64,000 nt of DNA from the NCBI RefSeq assembly GCF_042684485.1, contig NZ_JBHULM010000007.1, forward strand, positions 558,001-622,000. Direction: 5' to 3'. Positions 25,759 to 34,805 of the stretch are shown here, piece after piece (positions within the stretch are counted from its first letter, which is position 1; each line of letters opens with the position of its first letter). The position numbers were made by a program, and so were the translations under genes. The notes under the pieces were generated by a model. The model was not told the DNA's origin and made no database searches. It saw only the letters and a list, made by a program, of their open reading frames with translations. The DNA is from Oceanihabitans gracilariae (GTDB taxonomy: Bacteria; Bacteroidota; Bacteroidia; Flavobacteriales; Flavobacteriaceae).

Positions 25759-27102
25759 ATGTCTTTAAATACATTAAATGCCATTTCACCTATTGATGGA
25801 CGATACAGAAATAAGGTAGATGAATTAGGTAACTATTTTTCTGAAGAAGCACTTATAAAATATCGTGTTTTAGTAGAAATTGAATACTTTATAGCACTTT
25901 GCGAAATCCCTTTACCACAACTTGAATCTATTAACACTTCTGTTTTTGAAGATTTAAGAGCTATTTATAAAGAATTTTCTACAGAAGATGCTTTAGCTAT
26001 AAAAGACATTGAAAAAGTTACCAACCATGATGTAAAAGCTGTTGAATATTTTATCAAAGACAAATTTGACAAGCTAGGATTACAAGAATACAAAGAGTTT
26101 ATTCACTTTGGATTAACCTCTCAAGATATTAACAATACAGCAATTCCGTTAAGCATTAAAGATGCTATGAATGATGTATATGTACCAGAATACCATACAC
26201 TTCTTAACCGATTAAAAGAATTGGTAAACGAGTGGTCACAAATTTCTATGCTAGCAAGAACGCATGGTCAGCCAGCTTCTCCTACTCGATTAGGAAAAGA
26301 AATTGAGGTATTTGTAGTACGTTTACAAGAGCAATTTAATTTATTAAATGATGTACCAAGTGCTGCAAAATTTGGTGGAGCAACAGGAAACTACAATGCA
26401 CACAAAGTGGCTTACCCAAGTATAGATTGGAAAGCTTTTGGTACTAGTTTTGTACAAGAAAAATTGGGCTTACACCACTCTTTTCCTACTACACAAATTG
26501 AGCATTATGACCATATGGCTGCTTTATTTGATGCTTTAAAACGTATTAACAATATTGTTTTAGATTTAGATAGAGATATCTGGACCTATGTGTCTATGGA
26601 TTATTTTAAGCAAAAAATTAAAGCTGGTGAAGTTGGTAGTAGCGCAATGCCACACAAAGTAAATCCTATAGATTTTGAAAACTCTGAAGGAAACCTTGGA
26701 ATTGCAAATGCTATTTTTGAGCATTTAGCTGCTAAATTACCAATATCAAGATTACAACGTGATTTAACAGACAGTACGGTTTTACGTAATGTTGGTGTTC
26801 CTTTTGGACATACTTTAATAGCTTTTAAAAGTACCTTAAAAGGATTAAATAAATTATTATTGAATGAAGACAAATTTGCTCAAGATTTAGAAAACAATTG
26901 GGCTGTTGTTGCAGAAGCGATTCAAACCATTTTAAGAAGAGAGGCTTACCCAAACCCTTATGAAGCTTTAAAAGGTTTAACAAGAACCAATGAAAAAATC
27001 ACGCAACAGTCTATTTCAAATTTTATTGATACCTTAGAAGTCTCTAACGAAATTAAAGAAGAACTAAAAGTGATTACACCTAGTAATTACACTGGAATAT
27101 AA
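25759..27102 (+). CDS. purB: Adenylosuccinate lyase
   Basis: Fumarase/aspartase-superfamily enzyme that cleaves SAICAR and adenylosuccinate, releasing fumarate, in two steps of purine synthesis. The 447 residues contain FGLTSQDINNTA (117-128), the His-containing RTHGQPASPTRLGKE (167-181) and the signature SSAMPHKVNP (294-303) of the flexible catalytic loop. Length and motifs fit the long PurB type of gamma-proteobacteria and Bacteroidota. Followed 14 nt later by a small membrane-protein gene. Confidence 0.97.
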   Translation: MSLNTLNAISPIDGRYRNKVDELGNYFSEEALIKYRVLVEIEYFIALCEIPLPQLESINTSVFEDLRAIYKEFSTEDALAIKDIEKVTNHDVKAVEYFIKDKFDKLGLQEYKEFIHFGLTSQDINNTAIPLSIKDAMNDVYVPEYHTLLNRLKELVNEWSQISMLARTHGQPASPTRLGKEIEVFVVRLQEQFNLLNDVPSAAKFGGATGNYNAHKVAYPSIDWKAFGTSFVQEKLGLHHSFPTTQIEHYDHMAALFDALKRINNIVLDLDRDIWTYVSMDYFKQKIKAGEVGSSAMPHKVNPIDFENSEGNLGIANAIFEHLAAKLPISRLQRDLTDSTVLRNVGVPFGHTLIAFKSTLKGLNKLLLNEDKFAQDLENNWAVVAEAIQTILRREAYPNPYEALKGLTRTNEKITQQSISNFIDTLEVSNEIKEELKVITPSNYTGI

Positions 27103-27116
27103 ACTTATTTAATAGC

Positions 27117-27344
27117 ATGCTTACAGATAAACAATCAATACTACTTATAGGAATTTTTACCTTTTTGTTTGTTTTCTTTGGTATACTAGATATTTTAGAA
27201 AATATTTTTATTGCAGCTCCAATGGTTATAGGTTATTTAACTATAATTATTAATTTAATTCTAACAGAAAGAGTTTCGGAAGAAGAAGAAAATACACTTC
27301 AAGAACAAAAAGTTTCTACAGAAGAGAATAAAAAAAGACTGTAA
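27117..27344 (+). CDS. Small two-helix membrane protein
   Basis: A 75-residue protein with two hydrophobic segments (about 8-26 and 31-48) and a charged, glutamate-rich cytoplasmic tail. No family recognised. The start lies 14 nt after the purB stop and a strong terminator follows, so it is probably co-transcribed with purB. The amphipathic tail and full-length frame support a real gene, but evidence is limited. Confidence 0.6.
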   Translation: MLTDKQSILLIGIFTFLFVFFGILDILENIFIAAPMVIGYLTIIINLILTERVSEEEENTLQEQKVSTEENKKRL

Positions 27345-27407
27345 TTTATACTGAACTTGTTTTTTGATGCTAAATAAATAGGTTTCAACCATTTTAAATA
27401 ATACCAC

Positions 27408-27443
27408 AAAAAAAAAGCTTACCAAAACGGTAAGCTTTTTTTA
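27408..27443. terminator. Bidirectional terminator
   Basis: Stem of about 15 bp (AAAAGCTTACC / GGTAAGCTTTT) with a 5-nt loop, flanked by an A-run on the left and a T-run on the right. It serves the purB transcript and the convergent DUF4252 operon. Confidence 0.92.
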
Positions 27444-27464
27444 TTAGAATTAAGTAGAAACTAT

Positions 27465-28010
27465 TTATTTAAAAAAATCTATAATTCCTTTTAATTGGCT
27501 ATCATCTACTTTTCCTTTATTCATAGATTCTGCTAGTCTTACTAGTTTTGCAGGACTCATATCCTCACCTAGAACACGTAAAACACCAAAACCAAATTCT
27601 TTAGAGCTACCAAATACAATAAACTCATCGGCTAGATCATCATCGCCAATATATTTTACAGATAATGTAGAGCCAAACATATTAAAATCACCTAGTTCTA
27701 TATATCTTTCATCTTCTAAAATAGAGGCTACTTTAGCTTTTTCAATTTCATAGGTTTCTTTATTAGTAGTATCTAATTTAAAACCTAAAAAGTTTAGTTT
27801 ATCTATAGCCTTATATGCTTCTTTTTCTTCTTCAGTTAAATCTGCATTTTTAAAATCTACAATACTTGTTGGTATATCTACAGTGGTAAAATTTGCAGCT
27901 TCTTGATTGTCTACAAAATACGTTTGTAAAGATTGCTTATTACTACAACCTACTAGCAAAGTAACTGCTAGTAAACTGTAACATAGTTTTTTTATGGTTG
28001 TATTCATCAT
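27465..28010 (-). CDS. DUF4252 lipoprotein (last gene of the ECF operon)
   Basis: A 181-residue lipoprotein with lipobox VGC (Cys22), so membrane-anchored outside the cytoplasm. It carries the DUF4252 pattern of Bacteroidota (GKVDDSQLKGIIDFF tail, FGVLRVLGEDMSPAKLVRLAESM). It begins one base after the stop of the other DUF4252 gene, and the two are clear paralogues in organisation. Known only by family; a role in the response controlled by the upstream sigma factor is inferred from the operon. Confidence 0.88.
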   Translation of the reverse strand: MMNTTIKKLCYSLLAVTLLVGCSNKQSLQTYFVDNQEAANFTTVDIPTSIVDFKNADLTEEEKEAYKAIDKLNFLGFKLDTTNKETYEIEKAKVASILEDERYIELGDFNMFGSTLSVKYIGDDDLADEFIVFGSSKEFGFGVLRVLGEDMSPAKLVRLAESMNKGKVDDSQLKGIIDFFK

Positions 28011-28011
28011 T

Positions 28012-28572
28012 TTATTCTTTATCTTCTAAATGTTCTCCTCCAGGAATATTCATTTGCTTGGTAAGTTTCGATATTTGTTTTAAATCAATATCTCCTGTTA
28101 AAGAAACAATAACAGTTTCAAATTTACGTTGCTCACCATTTACAGAAACATTAGCATCTTCCATGTGTTTACTAATTCCATTTACAAAAATTAAAAGTTC
28201 TTGTACGTGGTCTTCATCTTTACCTTCTTTTACATAAAACTTAATAACTGTTCCGTCGTCTTTTACTTCCATTAACTCTTCTAAACTACTTGTTTTAGAG
28301 CTTACCCAAGAAGTAATATCTGCAGAAATATCTCCTTTTTCTGTAATAATTGTTTTTAAACTAGTAATACTATTTACCATTTCAAGATACTCTTTAGCTT
28401 CAGGATCATCCGTATCAATATCTATTTTTGCTAACATTTGAAACATTTTTGGTTTAATGTTTACATACGTTACATCTGCATTGTCACTATATTTTGTAAA
28501 AATATCTTGAGCTTTGGTTGCAAATGGCATCATTAATAAAGCCATTGCTATTAAAATTACGTTCTTTTTCAT
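28012..28572 (-). CDS. DUF4252 periplasmic protein (third gene of the ECF operon)
   Basis: Second DUF4252 member, 186 residues, with a cleavable signal peptide (MPFATKAQ, cleavage after Ala21) instead of a lipobox. Start chosen at 28572 (MKKNVILIAM) because the longer frame from 28605 adds an 11-residue extension that does not suit a signal peptide. Its C-terminal GDIDLKQISKLTKQMNIPGGEHLE is the DUF4252 tail. Follows the anti-sigma-like gene by 38 nt. Confidence 0.87.
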   Translation of the reverse strand: MKKNVILIAMALLMMPFATKAQDIFTKYSDNADVTYVNIKPKMFQMLAKIDIDTDDPEAKEYLEMVNSITSLKTIITEKGDISADITSWVSSKTSSLEELMEVKDDGTVIKFYVKEGKDEDHVQELLIFVNGISKHMEDANVSVNGEQRKFETVIVSLTGDIDLKQISKLTKQMNIPGGEHLEDKE

Positions 28573-28610
28573 TTTCTTTATTTTGTTATTTATTGTTGGG
28601 TTCATGTTTT

Positions 28611-29048
28611 CTATTTTTTAAAAATTAAACTTGTTGTGTTTTCTACTTCTGTTAAATAATTAATACTTGAAGCGCCTTTATTGAATTGTGTAGAAATCAT
28701 TTCTAAAGATTTTTTTACTTCAAGATATGCCATTTCAGGATCTTTATAAGTACCTAAATCATCGGAAGATGTTTGAGGCGATTTAAAATAAAATCCTATC
28801 ATAAGAACTGCTACTGCTGCAACCGAAATCCATTTATACAAATTGTTTTTGTTAGTTTTTAATGGAACGTCTTTGCTAAACTGCTCTTCTTGGCTTACCG
28901 AAAAGTAGGTAAACATTGGTTTATACATTTCTAAATGTGGCGCTACAGTTTCTTGTGTAAAATAGTTTTTTAACTGCTGCTCTTCTTTTAGCGTTGTTTC
29001 ACCATTATTATACTTTTCTAGTAATTGTTCTATATTATTTAACACCAT
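28611..29048 (-). CDS. Probable membrane-bound anti-sigma factor
   Basis: A 145-residue protein with one transmembrane helix (about 73-89, KWISVAAVAVLMIGFYF). The cytoplasmic N-terminal half (LLEKYNNGETTLKEEQQLKNYFTQE) resembles the start of Bacteroidota anti-sigma proteins. Its start overlaps the sigma-factor gene by 14 nt, the usual coupling of a sigma factor with its regulator. No ZAS zinc motif (HxxxCxxC) is present, so it would be a non-ZAS type. Assignment rests on position and topology. Confidence 0.7.
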   Translation of the reverse strand: MVLNNIEQLLEKYNNGETTLKEEQQLKNYFTQETVAPHLEMYKPMFTYFSVSQEEQFSKDVPLKTNKNNLYKWISVAAVAVLMIGFYFKSPQTSSDDLGTYKDPEMAYLEVKKSLEMISTQFNKGASSINYLTEVENTTSLIFKK

Positions 29049-29544
29049 AATTATGTGTTTTTGTTAATTTTTCTCTTATTGTTTTTCTTGCTCTAGATAA
29101 TGCCACACGCACTGCTGTATTATTCATATCTAACATCTTGCCAATTTCGTCATAATCATACTGCTCAATATCTCTTAATTGTATCACAAGCTTTTGCTGC
29201 TCAGGTAAATCTTCAATTATTTTAGCAACCCAATTTACGCTATCACTAAACTCTAATTGTTTTTGTAAAGAGGTATTATTATCTTGATAATTACTATGTA
29301 CTAGCTTTAAATTTTGTGCTTGTTTTGATTTTAATTTGTCTAAACAAAAATTCTTAGTCATTGTCATAGAAAACGCTTCCACGTTTTTATACTCTTGTAT
29401 CTTCTTTTTATTCTTCCACAGTTTCAAAAGTACTTCTTGTGTAGCATCTTCTGCTTCTTCTCTAGACACTAGCAATCGCTTTGCTAAACGAAACACCTTA
29501 TCTTTAAAAGGCATTACAATATGTAAAAACTCGGTTTGTGTCAT
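29035..29544 (-). CDS. ECF-type RNA polymerase sigma factor
   Basis: Extracytoplasmic-function sigma factor, 169 residues. Region 2 (about 30-75) has the core-binding helix EEAEDATQEVLLKLWKN. Region 4 (about 114-160) has LPEQQKLVIQLRDIEQYDYDEIGKMLDMNNTAVRVALSRARKTIREKL, with the helix-turn-helix that reads the -35 element. A matching ECF promoter lies 49 nt upstream of its start, suggesting autoregulation. It heads the sigma / anti-sigma / DUF4252 / DUF4252 operon. Confidence 0.93.
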   Translation of the reverse strand: MTQTEFLHIVMPFKDKVFRLAKRLLVSREEAEDATQEVLLKLWKNKKKIQEYKNVEAFSMTMTKNFCLDKLKSKQAQNLKLVHSNYQDNNTSLQKQLEFSDSVNWVAKIIEDLPEQQKLVIQLRDIEQYDYDEIGKMLDMNNTAVRVALSRARKTIREKLTKTHNYGVK

Positions 29545-29592
29545 TATTTTTGGTGCTAGTTAAAAAACTGCTTGGTAAAGGCCGTTTCTATT

Positions 29593-29620
29593 AAGACGAA
29601 CAACTCTATATTTTGTTACA
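29593..29620 (-). promoter_or_regulatory. ECF-type promoter for the sigma-factor operon
   Basis: On the minus strand TGTAAC (29615-29620) is followed after 16 nt by CGTC (29595-29598), extended to CGTCTTA-type bases. GTAAC-N16-CGTC is the general ECF consensus (AAC in -35, CGTC in -10). It lacks TAnnTTTG, which supports recognition by the ECF factor encoded just downstream. Confidence 0.6.
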
Positions 29621-29680
29621 ATTTAATTTTTTGTTGCATATATATTACCAAGATAATTATTTTTATTGCGTAACTTCACA

Positions 29681-31123
29681 ATGAAAAAGAAAAAACATTT
29701 TGCTATGAATACCTTAAAAAAATTAGCCCTTCTATTCTGTGCTGCATCCTTATGTACAGCTTGTTTTGAAGATTTAGATGACACACCTATTACTAGCAAC
29801 GATATTAAAGATTTTGTTTATAAAGGAATGAATTATGCCTATTTATACAAAGAAAACAAACCCGATTTGGCTGATGACAGGTTTTCTAGTGATAGTGAGT
29901 ACTCTAGTTATTTAAACACCTTTGACAGTCCGGAATCCTTATTTGAAAACTTAATTTATGATAGAGAAAACATCGATAGATTTAGCTGGATTACTAGTGA
30001 TTATATTGCTTTAGAAGAAAGTTTTAATGGTCTACGAAAAAGTAACGGTTTAGAATTTGATTTTTACTACCAACCAGGAAGCACAACCAATGTTTTTGGA
30101 ATTATTAGACTAGTTTTAAACAATAGTCCTGCGGAAAGTTTGGGTTTACAACGCGGACAAATTTTTAATGCAGTCAATGGTGAAACTTTAACAGAAAGTA
30201 ACTTGAGCACCTTATTAAATCAAGACTCCTATACCTTACATCTTGCAACCTATAACAATAATAACACACCAAATGACGATAGTGATGATACTATAGATAC
30301 CTCTAGCGAAACTGCAACCTTAAGCAAAATTACTTTTACCGAAAACCCAGTACACAAAACCGAAATATTAGAAGTGAACAACCAAAACGTTGGCTATTTA
30401 ATGTACAATGGTTTTACTGCAGATTTTAATACCCAACTAAACAATGCTTTTGCCACTTTACAAAGTAATAATGTACAAAACTTAGTTTTAGATTTACGCT
30501 ATAATCCTGGAGGTTCGGTAAATACAGCAACGCTTTTAGGAAGCATGATTACAGGACAATTTACTGGCGAAGTTTTTTCAAAACTAATCTACAATAACGA
30601 TTTACAAAGTAATAATACCGAATATCTTTTTACAGATTCTTTTGAAGGAAACAGTATAAACAGTCTTAATTTACAAAAGGTTTATGTGCTTACCACAGAT
30701 ACTACTGCCTCTGCTAGCGAAATGGTTATAAACAGTTTAAAAGCCTACTCGCAAATAGAAGTGATACAAATAGGACAACAAACTACAGGAAAATCGCAAG
30801 CATCTATAACCATTTACGATTCTCCAGATTTTGGAAGAAGTGGTGCAAACCCACTACACACCTACGCGATGCAGCCATTAGTTGCTAAAACAGTAAACAA
30901 ATTAGAAGCAAGTGTACCTAATGAAGGATTAACACCTACAATAGAACTACAAGAAAACCCTCAAAATTATGGTGTTTTAGGTGATGAAAACGAACCCTTA
31001 CTTGCTGCTGCTTTACAGCATATTTTACAAAACGGAAGATATGCACCTAGAACAAATAATTTTAATAAGCTAAAAAACAAAGTAGACTATCAACCTTTTG
31101 AAAACGGCATGTACATTGAATAA
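29681..31123 (+). CDS. S41 family (C-terminal processing type) peptidase lipoprotein
   Basis: Exported serine peptidase, 480 residues. The signal reaches a lipobox-like SLCTAC (Cys28), followed by a PDZ-like domain (about 135-215, LGLQRGQIFNAVNGETL). The S41 catalytic domain has Ser344 in TTASASEM and Lys371 in TTGKSQ, spaced as in Tsp. Starts at 29666 (TTG) and 29705 (ATG, shorter signal) are also possible. It diverges from the ECF operon and overlaps the next gene by 8 nt. Confidence 0.9.
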   Translation: MKKKKHFAMNTLKKLALLFCAASLCTACFEDLDDTPITSNDIKDFVYKGMNYAYLYKENKPDLADDRFSSDSEYSSYLNTFDSPESLFENLIYDRENIDRFSWITSDYIALEESFNGLRKSNGLEFDFYYQPGSTTNVFGIIRLVLNNSPAESLGLQRGQIFNAVNGETLTESNLSTLLNQDSYTLHLATYNNNNTPNDDSDDTIDTSSETATLSKITFTENPVHKTEILEVNNQNVGYLMYNGFTADFNTQLNNAFATLQSNNVQNLVLDLRYNPGGSVNTATLLGSMITGQFTGEVFSKLIYNNDLQSNNTEYLFTDSFEGNSINSLNLQKVYVLTTDTTASASEMVINSLKAYSQIEVIQIGQQTTGKSQASITIYDSPDFGRSGANPLHTYAMQPLVAKTVNKLEASVPNEGLTPTIELQENPQNYGVLGDENEPLLAAALQHILQNGRYAPRTNNFNKLKNKVDYQPFENGMYIE

Positions 31124-31811
31124 TAAAACATACTTTAATTGGAGCACAGGAAAAGATGCTACTTTAGCTTTATATTATTTACTTCAAGACAAACATTTTT
31201 CTGTAGAGAAATTAGTTACAACAGTTAATACTCACTATCAAAGAGTGACTATGCATGGTTTGCCAATTTCTTTATTAAAAAAGCAAACCGAAGCAATTGG
31301 CATTTCGTTACAAACTATAGAATTACCAGAGCAACCTAGCATGACTGATTATGAAAGCATCATGTATAATGCCTTACAGACCTTAAAGGCAGACCACTTT
31401 ACACATAGTGCTTTTGGAGATATTTTTTTAGAAGATTTAAAAAAGTATAGAGAAGACAATTTAGGTAAACTTGGTATTTCTGCTGTGTTTCCGCTTTGGA
31501 AAAAGAACACTAAAGCTTTAATTACAGAGTTTCTAGACTTAGGCTTTAAAGCTGTTATTGTTTGTGCTAGTGCCAAATATTTCTGTGAAGATTTTGTTGG
31601 AAAAACCATAACGCAAGAACTTATTGAAAACTTACCAAAAGAGGTAGATCCTTGTGGAGAAAATGGAGAGTTTCATACCTTTTGTTATGATGGTCCAATT
31701 TTTAAATCTCCTATTCCTTTTACCCTTGGAGACAAAGTGTATCGAGAATATAATACACCGAATACCAAAAACGAAAAATCTGGTTTTTGGTTTTGCGATT
31801 TAATTGCATAA
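31116..31811 (+). CDS. Dph6-related ATP pyrophosphatase (diphthine-ammonia-ligase-like)
   Basis: PP-loop ATPase of the Dph6/diphthamide-synthetase-related group, 231 residues. The start is a TTG inside the end of the S41 gene; it gives MNNKTYFNWSTGKD, placing the PP-loop SxGKD at 10-14 as in relatives. Other family motifs are HGLPISLLKKQTEAIGI and the terminal VDPCGENGEFHTFCYDGPIF. Bacteria lack diphthamide, so the real substrate (an adenylated carboxylate plus ammonia) is unknown. Terminator directly after. Confidence 0.85.
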   Translation: MNNKTYFNWSTGKDATLALYYLLQDKHFSVEKLVTTVNTHYQRVTMHGLPISLLKKQTEAIGISLQTIELPEQPSMTDYESIMYNALQTLKADHFTHSAFGDIFLEDLKKYREDNLGKLGISAVFPLWKKNTKALITEFLDLGFKAVIVCASAKYFCEDFVGKTITQELIENLPKEVDPCGENGEFHTFCYDGPIFKSPIPFTLGDKVYREYNTPNTKNEKSGFWFCDLIA

Positions 31812-31840
31812 AAAAAGCCACTCCTAATGAGTGGCTTTTT
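31812..31840. terminator. Bidirectional terminator
   Basis: AAAAAGCCACTC pairs perfectly with GAGTGGCTTTTT around a 5-nt loop. Flanking A- and T-runs make it effective for both the ATP pyrophosphatase gene and the convergent B12 operon. Confidence 0.92.
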
Positions 31841-31861
31841 CAAAATAATTAAAGGCTGAAT

Positions 31862-32926
31862 TTAATTAAAATGAAAACTATTTGGTCCTACTCCTACTGT
31901 AATGGTATTTAATAAAGTACCATTTAATGCATATTCATATACATTACTGTTAGAGTTAAAATCACCTCCATCAGAAATATAAATTTTTTCATCTTCTACA
32001 TTAAATCCGTACATAACACCATAAGTAGATGTAGAATTATAGGTTAATAAAGCAGTATCAGAAATAGTAGTACTACTCATAGAAGCACTATAAACTGAAG
32101 CATCTACAGTAAAGTAAAAAGTATCATCTTCTATTACTAAATTTTTAGCACCAACTAATGAAGCAGGAAGATCTATTGTATTTTCAATAGTATTAGTAAT
32201 TGTATTGATTTTAAAAATCTTTCCGTTAGATGCGTAGTCATAAGATAATAAATATAAATCATCATCTTCTTCTATTATTGAATTTGGAGAGTTTCCTACA
32301 CCTAAATCAATACTTGTTAATTCTTGTGTATTTGTATTTAATACAGTTACTGCATTTCCGCTACCATAATATCCATTAGAAATATACACATAATCATCAT
32401 CTGATGTGATTTTTTCTGAATAATCTCCTACAATCATTGTTGTTGTTGAGTAATCATTTAAATCAATAATAGTAAGAAAATCGTCAGTTCCTGTACTCCA
32501 ATCTGCAGAGTTAGTTACATATGCTTTTCCATTTTCAACAGTACCATATCTTGGTGCAGAAAAGTTAGTATTAATAGTAGCTATATATTCAAATGTATAA
32601 CGATTAACAACAGTTACTTGATTTGCAGATCCAGAAATAATAAATGCTCTAGTATCATCAAAAAAGATATCTTGCAAATAAGAACCTATCTCTTCTGCAG
32701 CAGGATTTACAAGTCTAAAAACGTCTTCTACAATAATACCATCATCACCAACAAAAGTGATAGATGCTGTTGCAGGATTTCCGTTTCCTTCATTTAACAC
32801 AAAATAGCCATTGTCATAATCACCTAAGTTTGTATCACCATTAGAAGAATCATCATCATTACTACATGATGTAATTAAAAGGCCAAAAAATAGCGTAAAT
32901 GCTAAAAATTTAAATTGTTTTTTCAT
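31862..32926 (-). CDS. BtuG-like beta-propeller surface lipoprotein
   Basis: A 354-residue lipoprotein (Cys21 after FGLLITS) with an acid-rich linker and repeated propeller blades (VVNRYTFEYIATINTNFS, VTVLNTNTQELTSIDLGVGNSPNSI, INTITNTIENTIDLPASLVGAKN, ALNGTLLNTITVGVGPNSF). It belongs to the YncE/DUF5074 group. In Bacteroides the surface propeller BtuG captures cobalamin with very high affinity and sits on BtuB. Here the gene follows a B12-riboswitch-controlled TonB receptor by 3 nt, so the same role is inferred. Confidence 0.78.
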   Translation of the reverse strand: MKKQFKFLAFTLFFGLLITSCSNDDDSSNGDTNLGDYDNGYFVLNEGNGNPATASITFVGDDGIIVEDVFRLVNPAAEEIGSYLQDIFFDDTRAFIISGSANQVTVVNRYTFEYIATINTNFSAPRYGTVENGKAYVTNSADWSTGTDDFLTIIDLNDYSTTTMIVGDYSEKITSDDDYVYISNGYYGSGNAVTVLNTNTQELTSIDLGVGNSPNSIIEEDDDLYLLSYDYASNGKIFKINTITNTIENTIDLPASLVGAKNLVIEDDTFYFTVDASVYSASMSSTTISDTALLTYNSTSTYGVMYGFNVEDEKIYISDGGDFNSNSNVYEYALNGTLLNTITVGVGPNSFHFN

Positions 32927-32929
32927 AGT

Positions 32930-34765
32930 TTAAAAATTAATGTTTAAGTAAAAATTATAGTTAATTCCAGGCATGAAGCGATTTGCTACACTCTGATAGT
33001 TTTTGTTATAAAGGTTTTTAATTTGTGCTCCTAAAGTGAATTGTTTCTCTTTTCCTAAAGCATAAGTAAGTCCGATATTAGAAACCAAATAAGCATCTAA
33101 TGTATACTTAGGATCGTCATCTTGTAAAGTAAGTACTTCACCAACATAAAGGGTTTGGTAATATAAAGAAGCACGATTATACTGATAGTTAAAAGTAGCT
33201 GTAGCCTTATGTTTTGGCACATAAATTAGTTGTAAATCTGTTTCTTTATTTTTAGAAATAGTATATGCATACGTTCCTCCTAAAGTAAACTGATGGTCTT
33301 TTAAAGTATACTTAAAATCTAATGCAGTTTCCAAACCATAGCTTTCTACATGGTCTGTATTTACAGGCTGCCAATTACTTCCTTTAGGAAGCCAACGAAT
33401 CATATCTTTTATATCATTATAAAAACCTGTTGCCGAAAAAGACAGGTATTTAAAGTCTAATTGATGACTCATTTCTACCTGATTTGAAGTTTCTGGTTTT
33501 AAATTGGTATTACCACTTCCTTCCCAATACAAATCATTATAGGTAGGTATTCTAAAATTCTTAGAACCATTTACATTAATGGTATAATGCTTACCAAATT
33601 GATATTGCAATCCTAAACTATATAGTAACGGACTCTCATAGTTATTGGTAATTTCTTTTCGTAAAGCAGCTTCGTATAAAAAGGATTTAATCTCTTGTTT
33701 GTACAACAAGCTAAAGCTAGAAATAGTTCGTTCTTTTTCACCAATACTAGATCCTTCGCCAGAAGTATTTGTTATATCTACAACACCTTGTAACATGGCA
33801 TCCTTAAATACACGATAGCTTAAATCGTATTTACCTATAAGGGTTTTTGCTTCTCCAAAGGAATAGGTATCCAAATTGCTATTTGCAAAATATTTGTACT
33901 GCTCGGTAAGATATGCTAGTTTTAAGGTAGAGATGAATTTTCCGTATAATCCATTCCATTCTAGCATGTTTCTAGAATTTAAATCTTGGTATTTTGTAGG
34001 TGTTTCTGAAGGAAATATAAACGAAAATTCGCGTTCGCCATCATATAGGTAACTGTACAATTTCAGCACATTTTTCTTATTGATTTTATATCCAAAATTT
34101 GCAGATACACTCTGATTGTAAAACGCACCATTAAGATTGGTTTTATCACTATCTACATAATCGTAATCATTGTCTGAACTCGATCTACTAATCGCTACAT
34201 CTACACTAAATTTTTCAGAAGAAAATCCAGACTTCACGCCTACATCTAAAGTATTAAAGCTTCCGTAGTTGGCATAAATAGAATTCTTAAATCCTTCTTT
34301 AAAAGCGATATCATTATTTAGGTGAATAGAACCACCAATGGCACCACTTCCGTAAAGCACACTTCCTCCTCCACTTCTAACGCTTACTGCATCAAAATTG
34401 CGAATATTGATGGTATTAAAATCGGTTTGACCGTTAAATTGCGAATTGATATTAATACCATTCCAAGCTACAACAGTTTGCTGTGCTGTGGTTCCTCTAA
34501 AGGATGGCGAAGAAACCATTCCTAAACCATTTTCCTTAAAATAAATATTAGAATTGTAATTTAACAACTGGGTTAAAGAAGGTGCACTTTTAGATAATAT
34601 AGTGTCTTTTAATGTCTCAACCTTTTGTGTATTTGAAAAGGTTTTTAAGTATCTATCTGACTTTAAAACTACTTCATCTAATTGTTGCACAGAGTCAAGC
34701 ATTGTTTGCGAGAAACAGCTTAAACTAAAAATAACACCAACTAAAAATAGAATACCTTTTTTCAT
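32930..34765 (-). CDS. btuB: TonB-dependent cobalamin receptor (BtuB-like)
   Basis: Outer-membrane TonB-dependent receptor of 611 residues, small for the family and close to BtuB length. Signal peptide ends near LSCFSQ, followed by a TonB-box-like QQLDEVVL, a plug domain (about 35-150, RGTTAQQTVVAWNGININSQF) and a 22-strand barrel ending YNFYLNINF. The cobalamin riboswitch in its leader is the main support for B12 specificity. It is the first gene of the operon with the BtuG-like lipoprotein. Confidence 0.88.
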   Translation of the reverse strand: MKKGILFLVGVIFSLSCFSQTMLDSVQQLDEVVLKSDRYLKTFSNTQKVETLKDTILSKSAPSLTQLLNYNSNIYFKENGLGMVSSPSFRGTTAQQTVVAWNGININSQFNGQTDFNTINIRNFDAVSVRSGGGSVLYGSGAIGGSIHLNNDIAFKEGFKNSIYANYGSFNTLDVGVKSGFSSEKFSVDVAISRSSSDNDYDYVDSDKTNLNGAFYNQSVSANFGYKINKKNVLKLYSYLYDGEREFSFIFPSETPTKYQDLNSRNMLEWNGLYGKFISTLKLAYLTEQYKYFANSNLDTYSFGEAKTLIGKYDLSYRVFKDAMLQGVVDITNTSGEGSSIGEKERTISSFSLLYKQEIKSFLYEAALRKEITNNYESPLLYSLGLQYQFGKHYTINVNGSKNFRIPTYNDLYWEGSGNTNLKPETSNQVEMSHQLDFKYLSFSATGFYNDIKDMIRWLPKGSNWQPVNTDHVESYGLETALDFKYTLKDHQFTLGGTYAYTISKNKETDLQLIYVPKHKATATFNYQYNRASLYYQTLYVGEVLTLQDDDPKYTLDAYLVSNIGLTYALGKEKQFTLGAQIKNLYNKNYQSVANRFMPGINYNFYLNINF

Positions 34766-34773
34766 AATCTTAA

Positions 34774-34792
34774 AATCTTTCTCCCGAAGATT
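34774..34792 (-). promoter_or_regulatory. Hairpin between riboswitch and btuB start
   Basis: Minus-strand AATCTT and AAGATT (34787-34792 and 34774-34779) enclose a 7-nt CGGGAGA loop about 8 nt upstream of the btuB ATG. It lies where an expression platform would act on translation start; a regulatory role is inferred only from position. Confidence 0.4.
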
Positions 34793-34805
34793 TATTGAAT
34801 GTTGA

